Below are positions 11,861 through 22,930 of a DNA stretch of 64,000 nt, one piece after another. Position 1 is the first letter of the stretch; each line of letters starts with the position of its first letter. Source of the stretch: Periplaneta americana (lineage: Eukaryota > Arthropoda > Insecta > Blattodea > Blattidae); NCBI RefSeq assembly GCF_040183065.1, contig NC_091117.1, positions 106,513,501 to 106,577,500 of the forward strand, read 5' to 3'. The position numbers and the translations under genes were made by a program. A model generated the notes under the pieces. It was not told the DNA's origin, ran no database searches, and worked only from the letters and a program-made list of their open reading frames with translations.

Positions 11861-13668
11861 TGTCTTCTATTCATCTAAGAGAAAGAGTTTTCGTCACAGC
11901 GAAAAAATGCTAGGAAATGCTGTATCAACCCAATAACTCTTACGCGGCCTCCCACTATTAAGAAATGAGGGAGCGTGTCATCGGCCCTTGCGACTAGTGA
12001 ACTCTCGCATGGCGAGGAAATGAGTGGCGAGTGAATTATTAGTCTAATAAAAACAGTGCATCAAATAGGCATACGTTTTTTAATTACATCATAAATATAG
12101 CAAGTTTTATTAAAAATTGGTTGCATAAATGTAATTTACTGCGGTTGACCAAGTACACAAAGACACAGATGTTCGTTTCATTTTCTGCTACCTTGTTGAG
12201 TTTCTGTGTCAGCGAGACAAAGCAAACCCTCGTCCAGTCATACGTGTCAAGGTGATTTACGCGAGGCATTTAACTCCAATGTTACAATTTGAATGAGATT
12301 ATCTTAATCCTTGTAAATTTATTCGCAACGACTAAGCTAATTTTAAATTGGGAAAGTTTCGTGTTCCATGATGCATGGCGACAAGCAATGACGTTCACGA
12401 AAACAAATGAGTCTCATACAGCGTGAGTTACTGAATTCACCTGACATGAAACGGTCGCTAACACCTTTCCCATAGCAGAATCTCCACTTACGGTGCATCG
12501 GAGACCGGGTTTCAAATCCTGATGAGTTAAAGTAAACTTTCTGGAGAATTTCAGTTATCTTTTACCAATTATTCTAAAGTCATTTTTAATTAACTATTAT
12601 CCTTACCGTCGGGAGACTTCTGTATTGTCACAAGGATTATAAAAGTTTACACAACTCTGATTACCTGCGTCATTTTTCTTCTTCTCCAATAGGATGGTCT
12701 AAATCCTGTTCCGGTCTTAGGCCTATATTTATCACAGCATTTTCTTGGACGACAGATGATAATGGTTAATATTCTAAAGTCTGTTTTCAATTTCTTCCCA
12801 TTGTCATTTTTTTATTTGAAACTTCTCGTTCTTTCGATATTCTTAATTTCTAATTACTGATTTACACCAAGTTCTTATTGAACGTATTAATTTTTAAAAC
12901 GACCTAGTCTGATGTAGCCTTCTAAACCTCTGTTATTTATATTCGAACTTTAAGTATACCGGTACTGATTATTACTCACATCGCTGCTGAACGAAAAATG
13001 ATAATTTCTGCAGTTGATGAAAATGTGAGTTGCTGCCTTGTACTGGATACTAACTACATCGTCTGCAAAAATATACTAATAACTTTTTACCCCTTACAAC
13101 TAGTAAATACGCATAAGTTGTGCTTGTATTTAATATATTCTTTTGTATATCGTCCCTTTAAGATTTTCCTTTTTGCTCTTCCAGCAAACTGTAGCTTTAC
13201 AAACTATGGACACATGCAGTAGGAAGACCACCGGCTCATATCTGTGCGTCTACTGCAGTTGCCGTGCGTCTGTCTGTGCCTTTACGCATGTATCTACGCG
13301 TGCGTTAATCTCATGCGTCAACCTTCATGAGCATGCATCTTTCTGGGGCACATTCTATTCAGTCTTCAAGATGTCCGCTTTGAATTGAGCTGTTGCTGGT
13401 ATTATTTTGCGACAAAGACGAAATCGAAGAGTGCTGGATTTATGAATATCTTTCACTTCGTAGTGTATGTGTGAATGTGATGGAGCAAATATTAATTGAA
13501 TATCCGGTATACGTATACAGTGTAGAACCCTATTTCACCCGTAGGTATATTAAGGTTATAAGTTTAACAATTTAGTGTATATACGTTATTTGGTTAGTAT
13601 CAGTACATTACAATTTAGCAAATACACTATTTACAAAAGATGAAAAATGTCTACAGCTATACTTATAT
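11861..13668. other. Spacer, nothing recognised
   Basis: The short ORFs on both strands lack motifs. A weak B-box-like word near 12510 (GGGTTTCAAATCC) may be a SINE relic. One TAGGCCTA octamer is present. Confidence 0.35.
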
Positions 13669-14905
13669 ACCGGGACATCATTTTATTTTTACTAACATTT
13701 CTAATATTAACCTGGCTATACCTTTGGATTAACGGTTGAGAACCGGAAAAACCATTTGCTATCCCTTTCCACGACCAGAGGTTGATGTTACTGGCGTAAA
13801 GTACAAACAAATCACTTTACTAGGTATAGGAGGGAAGAAAAGTAGTTAATCTATTTACGTAAACTATGAAATATCGCGATTTTGAGTTTGATAATTTTAA
13901 TTAGGTTTTTGTTCAATCAAAATACAGTACAGTATTAACAATAAGTGTTTTTACTCACGAACTGAGCTATCCATGCGGACGTATTCATTATGCAATGTGT
14001 AGTATACTGTCTAAAGCACATTAGCATACAATATGAAGAGTACATTATAATTTTAAAAATATAATCATAATATGAATATTTAAACACATTTTTGAAAATG
14101 GTGTTCGTTCATTTCGATAGAAGCTTCAGTTCTTTTGTGATTATTATCGCACTGTAGACTGTTGTACCTAATTTCAATTTCCAGTTTCGTCCTTCGTACT
14201 AGTAACTCATCTATACTTCTATACTAATAATAAATCTGTAGCCGAAATTTTTCTGGTAATTTTCGATTTTCCAAAAATAATTGGTCCTAACATATATAAT
14301 TAACCACCCTGAAACCGAAAATCGCTTTTTTGAAATTTTTGTTTGTATGTCTGTCTGTCTGTATGTTTGTTACCTTTTCACGCGATAATGGCTGAACGGA
14401 TTTCAATGAAAATCAGAATATAAATTAAGTTCGTTGTAACTTAGATTTTAGGCTATATGTCATTCAAAATACATTACTTAAAACGGGGGTTTTAAGGGGG
14501 CCTGAATTAAATAAATCGAAATATCTAGCTTATTATTGATTTTTGTGAAAAATGTTACATAACAAAAGTTTCTTTAAAAATAATCTGCGATAAGGTTTAT
14601 TCCTTGAAAAATTTTTATAGGACTGATATTTAATGAGATAAATGAGTTTTAAAATTAAAATAACTGCCATCTAAGGCCGTGTAACGAATTAAAAAACAAA
14701 TGATTTCGTCTATAAGGAGCCTTAGACAGCAACAATCGAAAGCTATGAAAGATAGCCTACAGAGAATGTTTCTGTGTTTGTATGAGGTAATATCGGAAGC
14801 TAAATTAACCGATTTGTATAATTAATTATTATTTCACCATTGGAAAGTGTAGTTTCTCTAGATGGACATAATGCTATAATGTTATTACAGTAACTTCTGA
14901 TATGA

Positions 14906-15023
14906 TATATAATATAATATAATATAATATAATATAATATAATATAATATAATATAATATAATATAATATAATATAATATAATATAATATAATATAATAT
15001 AATATAATGTAATATAATATAAT
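14906..15023. repeat. (TATAA)n array 1 in the Helitron
   Basis: Pentanucleotide TATAA/ATAAT units run for about 115 bp and end at the start of the second 5' module. The minus-strand Tyr-Ile-Leu ORFs over it are artefacts. Confidence 0.9.
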
Positions 15024-15716
15024 CTATAATAATAATAAATCTGTAGCCGAAATTTTTCTGGTAATTTTCCATTTCCCAAAAATAATTGGTCCTAACATAT
15101 ATAATTAACCACCCTGAAACCGAAAATTGCTTTTTTGAAATTTTTGTTTGTATGTCTGTCTGTCTGTCTGTCTGTATGTTTGTTACCTTTTCACGCGATA
15201 ATGGCTGAACGGATTTCAATGAAAATCAGAATATAAATTAAGTTCGTTGTAACTTAGATTTTAGGCTATATGTCATTCAAAATACATTACTTAAAACGGG
15301 GGTTTTAAGGGGGCCTGAATTAAATAAATCGAAATATCTAGCATATTATTGATTTTTGTGAAAAATGTTACATAACAAAAGTTTCTTTAAAAATAATTTG
15401 CGATAAGGTTTATTCCTTCAAAAATTTTTATAGGACTGATATTTAATGAGATAAATGAGTTTTAAAATTAAAATAACTGCCATCTAAGGCCGTGTAACGA
15501 ATTAAAAAACAAATGACTTCGTCTATAAGGAGCCTTAGACAGCAACAATCGAAAGCTATGAAAGATAGCCTACAGAGAATGTTTCTGTGTTTGTATGAGG
15601 TAATATCGGAAGCTAAATTAACCGATTTGTATAATTAATTATTATTTCACCATTGGAAAGTGTAGTTTCTCTAGATGGACATAATGCTATAACGTTATTA
15701 CAGTAACTTCTGATAT

Positions 15717-15794
15717 GATATAATATAATATAATATAATATAATATAATATAATATAATATAATATAATATAATATAATATAATATAATATAAT
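15717..15794. repeat. (TATAA)n array 2 in the Helitron
   Basis: The same pentanucleotide, about 78 bp, placed between the second and third 5' modules. Confidence 0.9.
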
Positions 15795-16866
15795 GTATAA
15801 TAATAATAAATCTGTAGCCGAAATTTTTCTGGTAATTTTCCATTTCCCAAAAATAATTGGTCCTAACATATATAATTAACCACCCTGAAACCGAAAATCG
15901 CTTTTTTGAAATTTTTGTATGTCTGTCTGTCTGTCTGTCTGTATGTTTGTTACCTTTTCACGCGATAATGGCTGAACGGATTTCGATCAAAATTGGAATA
16001 TAAATTACGTTCGTTGTAACTTAGATTTTAGGCTGCATGGCATTCAAAATACAATATTTAAAAGGGAGGTTATAAGGGGGCCTGAATTAAATAAATCGAA
16101 ATATCTAGCTTATTATTGATTTTTGTGAAATATGTTACATAACAAAAGTTTCTTTAAAAATGATTTCCGATAAGTTTTATTCCTTAACAAATTTTGATAG
16201 GACTGATATTTAATGAGATAAATGAGTTTCAAATTAAAATAACTGCCATCTAAGGCCGTGCAATGAAATAAAAAACAAATGACTTCGTCTATAAGGGGCC
16301 TTGTACAACAACAATCGAAAGCTATGAAAGATAGCCTACAGAGAATGTTCCTGTGTTTGTATGAAGTAATATCGGAAGCTAAATTAACCGATTTGTATAA
16401 TTAATTATTATTTCACCATTGGAAAGTGTAGTTTCTTTAGATGAACATAATGCTATAATGTTTTTACAGTAACTTCTGAGTGAATTGAGGACAGGTAAGA
16501 TTAAAATAGCTTCTTATGCACAGAAACCTTGATAGGCTATTCTGTATATTCGTTTCCTCTATTACTTAAAATGTTTATGTACACATTCATTCTAATCTCA
16601 GAGAATTAACGAACAACGAGAGTGTATTGATTTAGTACGCAGTAATAGTATGTAAGCTTAGCATTCCATTATTTTATAATCCAAATTTTAACTATTCTCA
16701 ATTGAAACGTGTTAAAATACATAAAATACATACGCATTAAGTGCAATGCAAAAAAAATTGGTTAATGAGCCAAGCAGATTATGTTGCGCTGTTGTAAAAG
16801 TTGTTCCTCCTGAGATTCAAGAGCCCCCATAACAACAAATTAAAAACTTACTTATCGGAGTACATC

Positions 16867-17145
16867 CGTTATCAACATACTTTTTATATAATATAATATA
16901 ATATAATATAATATAATATAATATAATATAATATAATATAATATAATATAATATAATATAGTATAGTATAGTATAGTATAGTATAATATAATATAGTATA
17001 GTATAGTATAATATAGTATAGTATAATATAGTATAGTATAGTATAGTATAGTATAGTATAATATAATATAATATAATATAATATAATATAATATAATATA
17101 ATATAATATAATATAATATAATATAATATAATATAATATAATATA
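16867..17145. repeat. (TATAA/GTATA)n array 3 in the Helitron
   Basis: About 280 bp of pentanucleotide with a central block in which GTATA variants are interspersed, implying local spread of a point variant by slippage or conversion. The 120-codon minus-strand ORF is an artefact. Confidence 0.9.
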
Positions 17146-17152
17146 ACTTAAA

Positions 17153-17340
17153 TTATTTGAAGGGTTCAGAACCATAGTGGGCCAAGCGCCATTTAATGAA
17201 TACGTAGAAAACAAGGGTTAAAATTAAGTTATTACCATAATTCAATGGAAACATATAGCAAGTACAATAAAGTATACATATTAAATCTAAATGATGTCAA
17301 TGTTCATTAAACTATGGTTGTATGTAATAAAAATTAAGAA
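17153..17340 (-). repeat. Half of the 284-527 MITE inside the Helitron
   Basis: TTGAAGGGTTCAGAACCATA and the following 150 bases match the MITE at 284-527 read on its minus strand, but the second inverted repeat is missing. The Helitron thus carries a MITE fragment. Confidence 0.75.
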
Positions 17341-17351
17341 ACATTTTAAAG

Positions 17352-17377
17352 CACGGTCGACTTTAAAGTCGACCGTG
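17352..17377. repeat. Perfect 26-bp palindrome
   Basis: CACGGTCGACTTT is followed immediately by its exact reverse complement. The other Helitron copies (49540-49570 and 60835-60860) lack it, and TTTAA-like sequence flanks both sides here, so it looks like a tiny insertion. Confidence 0.85.
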
Positions 17378-18200
17378 TTTAAAGGAATTGTCATTGCACC
17401 AAATGAGTGCTCTCTGGACCAAAATGATAGTATTTTAATTATTTGAATACAATTTAAAGTAAGTAACATATTAAACGATTTATCCTTCTATCAAACACGA
17501 ATTTTCCCTGGATCAAACGTCCTGTTTTAATTATGTAATTACTTTATATTTATTTCTAACGAGTGCAGCGGAGCGCACGGGTACGGCTAGTGTTGAAATA
17601 ATTCTGTACCTATTCTATAACGGAGTACCTTACGTACTGTAAATTCAATCTTCACTTCTGCCCGATCCGAAAAGATAAAATTACTCAGACATGCTATCTA
17701 CTGTCCGTCCAAGTGATTATGTCGCAAGGTCGTAAAAAGGGGGGGATCACGTGACAGTTAATTACTTAAGGAGACCCTTTTATTTAAGTTATTTTAAAAA
17801 GTTATATAATATTACGTAGACGTCCAATTCCTAACACAAAATGTTTTTAAAAAGAGCTAAGACAGTCACCTACTAGCCTTTACAAAGGGGCCAGCAGAAT
17901 CGAGTGGGGGGGACCGGGATGCGACGTAAGCAAATGGACGCACAGTATCTCTGCGAAAATATTTTTCAATATTGAATGGTCTTTCTTCACTGGAAAACGC
18001 GACCATATTTCTGGAACGTACTATACTCACTAACTCAATAATGTTTACCATGACCGTAAGGCGAATTTGACTGCATATGCGGCCTTGGCTCTGTGTGGAG
18101 GACGATTGGAACTTCATTAGTAGAAGGAATAGGAGTGAAGTACATTAAAAAACTCGTGTACAATAAAAATTGAAGTAAACATAAAATGATGTTCCTGTAC

Positions 18201-18659
18201 AAATACACAGTTAGGCGACCCTGAATAGTCAAAGTTGATCTTATTTAAATATGACGTCAATATGTACCTTTCATACAAGAATAAGGGGAGCCGAACAGAA
18301 GATATCTGACAGACTGATTCTCTTCTCCAAATTTACAATTTGCATAATTTAAAATGTAAAATCTCTAAAGATATTCGTCAAGTTTTCCTTGTTCTGTCAA
18401 AAATTGCGTTAGAAGTAAATTTGGTCGTAAGTTACTTAGAAGTAGGGCCGAAGAAAAGTACTGATATCAGGGTAGTAAATAATTTCTATATACCAGGCCT
18501 AGACAACTCAACCTAGTTGTGACGTATGTGCAGCGAGCGCGAGGCTCGTACAGCTAGTGATGTCTCCAGAGTGCACGTGTAACTGGTTGCAGTACGGTAT
18601 GAGGAATTCAGTGTAAAGGCATTGCGAGTGTTCAGTTGTAAGCTTTGAAAGTAAACATA
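18201..18659. other. Spacer, nothing firmly recognised
   Basis: The sequence around 18520-18600 is C+G-richer and may be the 5' end of the hAT fragment that follows. No TIR was matched. Confidence 0.3.
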
Positions 18660-18990
18660 TCTTTGTGATGACTTCTAATCAATCGGTGTCTACTTTCTTG
18701 TCAGTATGGGAGAACCTTTTCCTTTTTGTGTCGTGTGCTGAAGAGGCAAAAATGTTTAGTTGTGGCAAGAAAATGCACTAAATTAAAAAAGTTTAATCTA
18801 CAATGGCACTATTATTCGTGCTACGCAAGTGAATATGACAAATAACAGGGAGATGAACGTGATGAGATGATAAAACAGTTAAAGGAGACTGCTGATCATC
18901 AAATTAACGAATATTCTGTTGGCTTCAGCTTCAAAATTAAGGTACTCCATGTATAGCGAAAAATCTAAGGTCATTCACTGATTGAGATTT
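18660..18990 (+). pseudogene. hAT transposase N-terminal remnant (BED-finger, GTF2IRD2-like)
   Basis: Broken reading gives a zinc-finger-like stretch, LKKFNLQWHYYSCYASEYDK, then QGDERDEMIKQLKET. In GTF2IRD2/ZBED-type hAT proteins the finger is followed by a similar basic N..RHY...H..EYDK.QG..R...I..LK segment. Frameshifts and stops break it and the rest of the transposase is not visible. This is the third relic of this type in the window (see also 41399-42391 and 52164-56257). Confidence 0.4.
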
Positions 18991-20804
18991 TGTTAAAGCT
19001 GTTATTGTGATGGCTGCAGAGAAAAATGTTCAAATCTTCTACAAGATTTTGAAAGTGCAAGCTTGCCTTCAAAGACAATAATGAGAATTTAAAAATCCAG
19101 AAAACCATCGTAATAAAGTTAATCTGGTGTATTATTGTTTAATAGTCACACTTTCTTGAAACAGGAAAGCAATATTTATTTTAATTTTGCAAAGAAAAAT
19201 TTGTTTCAGTATTGCTGTGAATAATATATGTAGCCTACTGTATATACAGTACCCATATATACATGCTTAGATTTAGGCCTAATTTAATAAAAGTGTTCTT
19301 CAATTCATTTTAAAAGGATTATTATTATAATTTAACCCTAATTATTAGTTATCCGTTACACAACTTCAAACAGTTCCTTTACAATCATTTTTATTTCTTC
19401 TCTGTCTGGATGTTTTACAGTTCAAATTATAATTTTAATCTCTTGAACGACATTAGTGCAAGTCGTATTCTTAGTTATTAGATTCTTCTTTAGACCTTGT
19501 CCTTACACCTCCTTCAATCGCAACCCCCACATTGCTTCATGATCTTGTCAACTCTCCCTCAATCACCACCCCTACAATGCTCTTAACTTGCTCATAAAGC
19601 GTACAGTGATAAGAAGTGTAAGGTACTGCAACAAGACAGAGCATATAGCTGCTTTTCCTGCATTAACAAAAGAAAAAATAGAAATTTAAAATGTAGTGCA
19701 GTATTTAGTTTTATCCAGCTTTCATTTTATTTCTAACTTATCAACCAATTGGTTTCATACATGTAAATACTAGTATTAGGCATTCATATTACTTTAAGTT
19801 TAATTTGATCACTATGAGAAACATTTATTATCACGAAAATGGAGCCAACATCCCATGCCTCCACTGTGCCCGCAGCAGCGAAACACGAGCGCATCGGGTT
19901 TCAGAGCAGGCTGAGATGACATCACAGGGCATCGAGTCGACGACCACTGCTATATACATTGTTTAAAAAATGCGTCGCATTGTCGGGTGTCTCTCTGTCT
20001 GTAAGGAGAGAGAAAGAGAGAGAGAGAGAACATTCGACTCTCCCTAATTGAGTGACGTGAGGTTGTATCAGAATGCCGAAACAAAAATCAAACAAAGAAC
20101 AAACAATAAGAGGACTGAATTCAGAACTTGAGAAAATAGTGTTTGACTTAAATGATATATATATATATTTTTTTTTGTAAATTTAATATTTGTTCCGAGT
20201 TAATTAATTTGAAACACAAGTAATCCTGTAAATGTAAATTCTTTTATGAGTTCATTCATACGGAGTGGACTATACAAGCAGCCGAACCAATACTTTTTTC
20301 AGCCCTACTTAGAAGATAATCTATCTTGAACTGCTGGAAAAAATAGATCTCTTATAGTACTTTCCTTTTCACTCTGTCACCAATTTTGATCCTATTTTTC
20401 AAGAATATGTTTTTGTATTTGGTTCTTTACAAACGAAAATGGGTTTAATGCGTAACAAATTTGGAGATTTGAGTCAGCAGCCAGCATTGTCAATTCATCT
20501 GCTCTCTTGTTTCCGGTATTCCCGACGTTTCCTCTAACCCAGCGTTGTCAGACAGAGACTAAACGGAGAGGTTGACTGGTTGCGTGCTCCGGTGTTTCCA
20601 CAGACATAAGCAAGTTCACGCTCCGATCTAGCTCCACAACCGGTTTTGGAGCTTACAACTGTGACACTACTGCTCTAACCAATGATAGATATGATTTGGA
20701 CTGGTAGAAGAAGTAAAGATGACAAGTAATGTACTCTTAAAAACTTCACCTGTATTTTTCTCTGAACGACTTGAAATACTTACAGTATTCAACTCGTCGG
20801 GCCA
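18991..20804. other. Spacer with short (TA)n at about 20155-20170 and (AG)n at about 20003-20030
   Basis: No gene is supported. The segment 19860-19955 ends ACGACCACTG, which read on the minus strand (CAGTGGTCGTCG) has the form of a hAT terminus. A partner end was not found. Confidence 0.3.
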
Positions 20805-21095
20805 TTATTGCAAAGAATACGAAATACTGCCGCTCTTCTCCTTTTTCGACATGTATTCGTTGATCACCTGTCGGTAGTATAATCGAAGACTTTTTATTTT
20901 GTTCAGAACAGCTTGCGTTGTCAATATCTCATATTCGTTTTTCAGGAACTGTAGACAGTTTCGTCCTGTCAGCCGAGTTAGCCATCTACAAACAAGGAAA
21001 TGAGCGATAATCCTAATCCCCATTAGATTACTCGTCATACCATAAACTACATACACAGAAAACATTGACAACATAACGACAGCAGAGCAAAGCAA
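20805..21095 (-). CDS. Unrecognised 96-codon ORF
   Basis: The ORF starts MLCSAVVMLSMFSVYVVYGM, a hydrophobic N-terminal segment that could be a membrane span. It continues with a basic region (RWLTRLTGRNCLQF) and NKIKSLRLYYRQVINEY. The composition is more protein-like than that of the other short ORFs here. I cannot name a family. A chemoreceptor (gustatory-receptor-like) loop is a speculation only. A GTAAGT donor-like word lies just downstream on the minus strand near 20785. It may equally be chance. Confidence 0.2.
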   Translation of the reverse strand: MLCSAVVMLSMFSVYVVYGMTSNLMGIRIIAHFLVCRWLTRLTGRNCLQFLKNEYEILTTQAVLNKIKSLRLYYRQVINEYMSKKEKSGSISYSLQ

Positions 21096-21230
21096 GATAT
21101 GGATAGAACAGTAGAAAACACGACGACGAACGACTGTTGCACGTATCTCCCCGTCGAAAACGGGGAGTCAGTTATGCACTCGTGCATCTGCACATGATGG
21201 CCCGTGAGCACAGATTCGAGACATGCCTTT

Positions 21231-21480
21231 TTTAATTGGTTATTTTACGAAGACTTATGAACTCCTATGATTATCTAGCCATCTAGCATCTGAGTGAGAT
21301 GCAGGTGATAATGCCAGTGAAATAAGTCCAGGGTCCAGCGTCGAAAGTTACCCAGCAATTGCTCTCAACAGGTTGAGGGAAAACTCCGGATAAACGTCAA
21401 CCAGATAACTTGTACCAACCAGGATTTGAACCCGGAACCGCTCGTTTCATGGTCAGGCATGCTAATCGTTACTCCACAGC
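21231..21480 (-). mobile_element. tRNA-derived SINE, family B
   Basis: Minus-strand reading gives a tRNA-like head (GTGGAGTAACGATTAGCATG; GGTTCCGGGTTCAAATCC) followed by TCCGGAGTTTTCCCTCAACC and a body ending in a TAAAATAACC-type tail. It matches 55362-55607 along its length. Several substitutions in the B box suggest age. Confidence 0.8.
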
Positions 21481-21595
21481 ATTGAACTCGAGGCTTGTCT
21501 CATCTTGGACCGTTGCATGTCCCTGCTTGTGTCTTGCATGATGCGCATGTATCCTATGCACACGAAAAGTTGCACAGACCTAAGTACGCCTTCGG

Positions 21596-21830
21596 GGTAA
21601 TGAGCTGAGTTCGTATTCTATGGCTACTGTGGGTCATCGATTCGATTTCCTCTTGGACTGGTTACCTCGTTAGGATATTATCCAAAGTTCTTCCAACTGT
21701 AAGGCGAATGTTAGGTAATCTCACAGAGAATCCTTAGTCCACATCTCTTAGTCCACCTCGTTATCAATTCCATCGGCGTACGCTAGGTAACAAATCAGCG
21801 CCGTCTAAATCACAAAGTGATTATTTTCCG
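21596..21830 (+). mobile_element. Degraded tRNA-derived SINE
   Basis: A head-like TCATCGATTCGATTTCCTC is followed by ACTGGTTACCTCGTTAGG, AACTGTAAGGCGAATGTTAG and GGTAATCTCACAGAGAATCC. These are the body words of the SINE at 58498-58752 in the same order, with many changes. Confidence 0.6.
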
Positions 21831-21869
21831 CATATCATATATTCCGTCGGATCATGGCCATTTAGTCAC

Positions 21870-22110
21870 TCATAACAAGTGCACCTCTGTACATGTGTGG
21901 ACATTGTGCCACTGTCATACATCTATGACGCAGTGCATGAGGGTAGGCCACTAGAGGGAACCCAAGAGGTGGAACTTAAACTGAGAGGATTCGATCCGGC
22001 ATCGGTGTGGGAATCCTGTGTGGCTTAATGGATAAAGCGTCAGCACGTAGAGCTGAAAACCCGGGTTCAAATTCTAGTGCCGGAGAGAATTTTTCTCTGT
22101 TCCACTCTTC
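21870..22110 (+). mobile_element. tRNA-like SINE or repeat unit
   Basis: At 22017-22085 GTGTGGCTTAATGGATAAAG (A-box region) and CCCGGGTTCAAATTCTAG (B box) lie at tRNA spacing. They are followed by GGAGAGAATTTTTCTCTG, which continues beyond any tRNA 3' end. The upstream block (CACTAGAGGGAACCCAAGAGG) seems to belong to the same repeat. A genuine tRNA is unlikely because the acceptor stem does not pair. Confidence 0.55.
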
Positions 22111-22930
22111 CATCATCATATTGTTAACATATGCTAAATTTTAACAATTACGTTAACATTGTTTCGTGCATTTGGCTTCCACCAACGATTTACGAAAATA
22201 CGTAATTATGTTACAAAGCTTTTCTGAACGAGTTTTACCTGTACCTCAAATGCAAATATTATGATCTTTTCGGCAGTTACTATTTGTTATTGAAAATTAA
22301 CCCCAAAACTGACGATTTGAAAAGAAATAGAGGATCCAATTTTACTAATATAACTTAGAAAAGCGTTTATTAGTGGAACTTGTAACCAGAGATAGGCCTA
22401 AAGATACGTAGTGTAGAATGTATGAAAACGGACAGTGTGAAAATCGAAGCCAAGGATGACGCGTAAGTGCGTGTTACTAATGAATTCAATTGCCATGGGA
22501 AGGTTGCCGCAAGAACTTCTTTCTAAGCAATGTAACATTTTGTCACATATTAATTGATGGAAACGTAACATATCTTCGTCTCATTCTGGATATAGCATTA
22601 GACACTTTCTGTATAGTTCTACTCGCTATTGCTTTAGGTATTCTAACATTACCCCTGAAAACAACCGGTGGTGTAAAATTTTTGTGTAATTAATACTTGT
22701 AGCATTGGAAAAAGAGGCATAGACTATTTCCGTTGTATATTCTTACCTCTCGCGAATTTCTTCTACTATCGTCCTGATAATTATTTTCGAAAGTCTGTAC
22801 CTCTGTAAAAATCAGTCTTGAAGTAGACTTTCGAAATAATCCTTATAGGTCACCTCTATCCCAAGACGAACTTTTGAAAGTTCAAAATACAGTACAACAA
22901 TTCTACACATACCGGTACTACGTAATTTAT
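22111..22930. other. Spacer, nothing firmly recognised
   Basis: The 67-codon ORF at 22490 has hydrophobic stretches but no motif, and I do not call it. Around 22777-22850 AGACTTTCGAAATAAT mirrors ATTATTTTCGAAAGTCT, forming a short inverted repeat. Confidence 0.35.

Larger units (their letters stand above)
14210..17590 (+). mobile_element. Non-autonomous Helitron with tandem 5' modules
   Basis: Comparison with the empty site in element X copy 2 (junction 23487/23488) defines the ends exactly. The insert starts TCTATACTTCTATAC, ends GGGTACGGCTAG, sits between A and T, and made no target duplication. These are Helitron hallmarks: 5' TC, 3' CTRR, A^T target. A short GTGC...GCAC stem lies about 10 bases upstream of CTAG. 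The 5' module (GTAGCCGAAATTTTTCTGG onward) occurs three times in tandem, starting at about 14215, 15024 and 15795, with (TATAA)n tracts between. No Rep/helicase ORF is present. Confidence 0.9.
13669..18200 (+). mobile_element. TIR element X, copy 1, interrupted by a Helitron
   Basis: The left end (GGGACATCATTTTATTTTTA) is mirrored at the right end (TAAAATGATGTTCCTG). The two flanks of the Helitron (13669-14209 and 17591-18200, about 1.15 kb together) align along their whole length with the reverse complement of 22931-24010. No transposase domain is visible, so this is a non-autonomous DNA transposon. The ORFs of 60-83 codons in it are incidental. Superfamily and target duplication are unresolved. 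Confidence 0.8.

Noticed and set aside
12495-12530. Isolated B-box-like word
   Set aside because: No A box at proper spacing and no SINE body that I can match.
14800-17214. Minus-strand ORFs of 60-139 codons rich in Tyr-Ile-Leu
   Set aside because: They are (TATAA)n arrays read as codons, plus Helitron 5' module sequence.
17866-18232. ORFs of 65-83 codons in element X
   Set aside because: The two copies of element X do not preserve these frames, so they are not coding.
22017-22090. tRNA gene on the plus strand
   Set aside because: The B box carries changes and no acceptor stem forms. It is part of a larger repeat.
22490-22693. 67-codon ORF with hydrophobic stretches
   Set aside because: No motif, no homologous copy in the window, and a length expected by chance.
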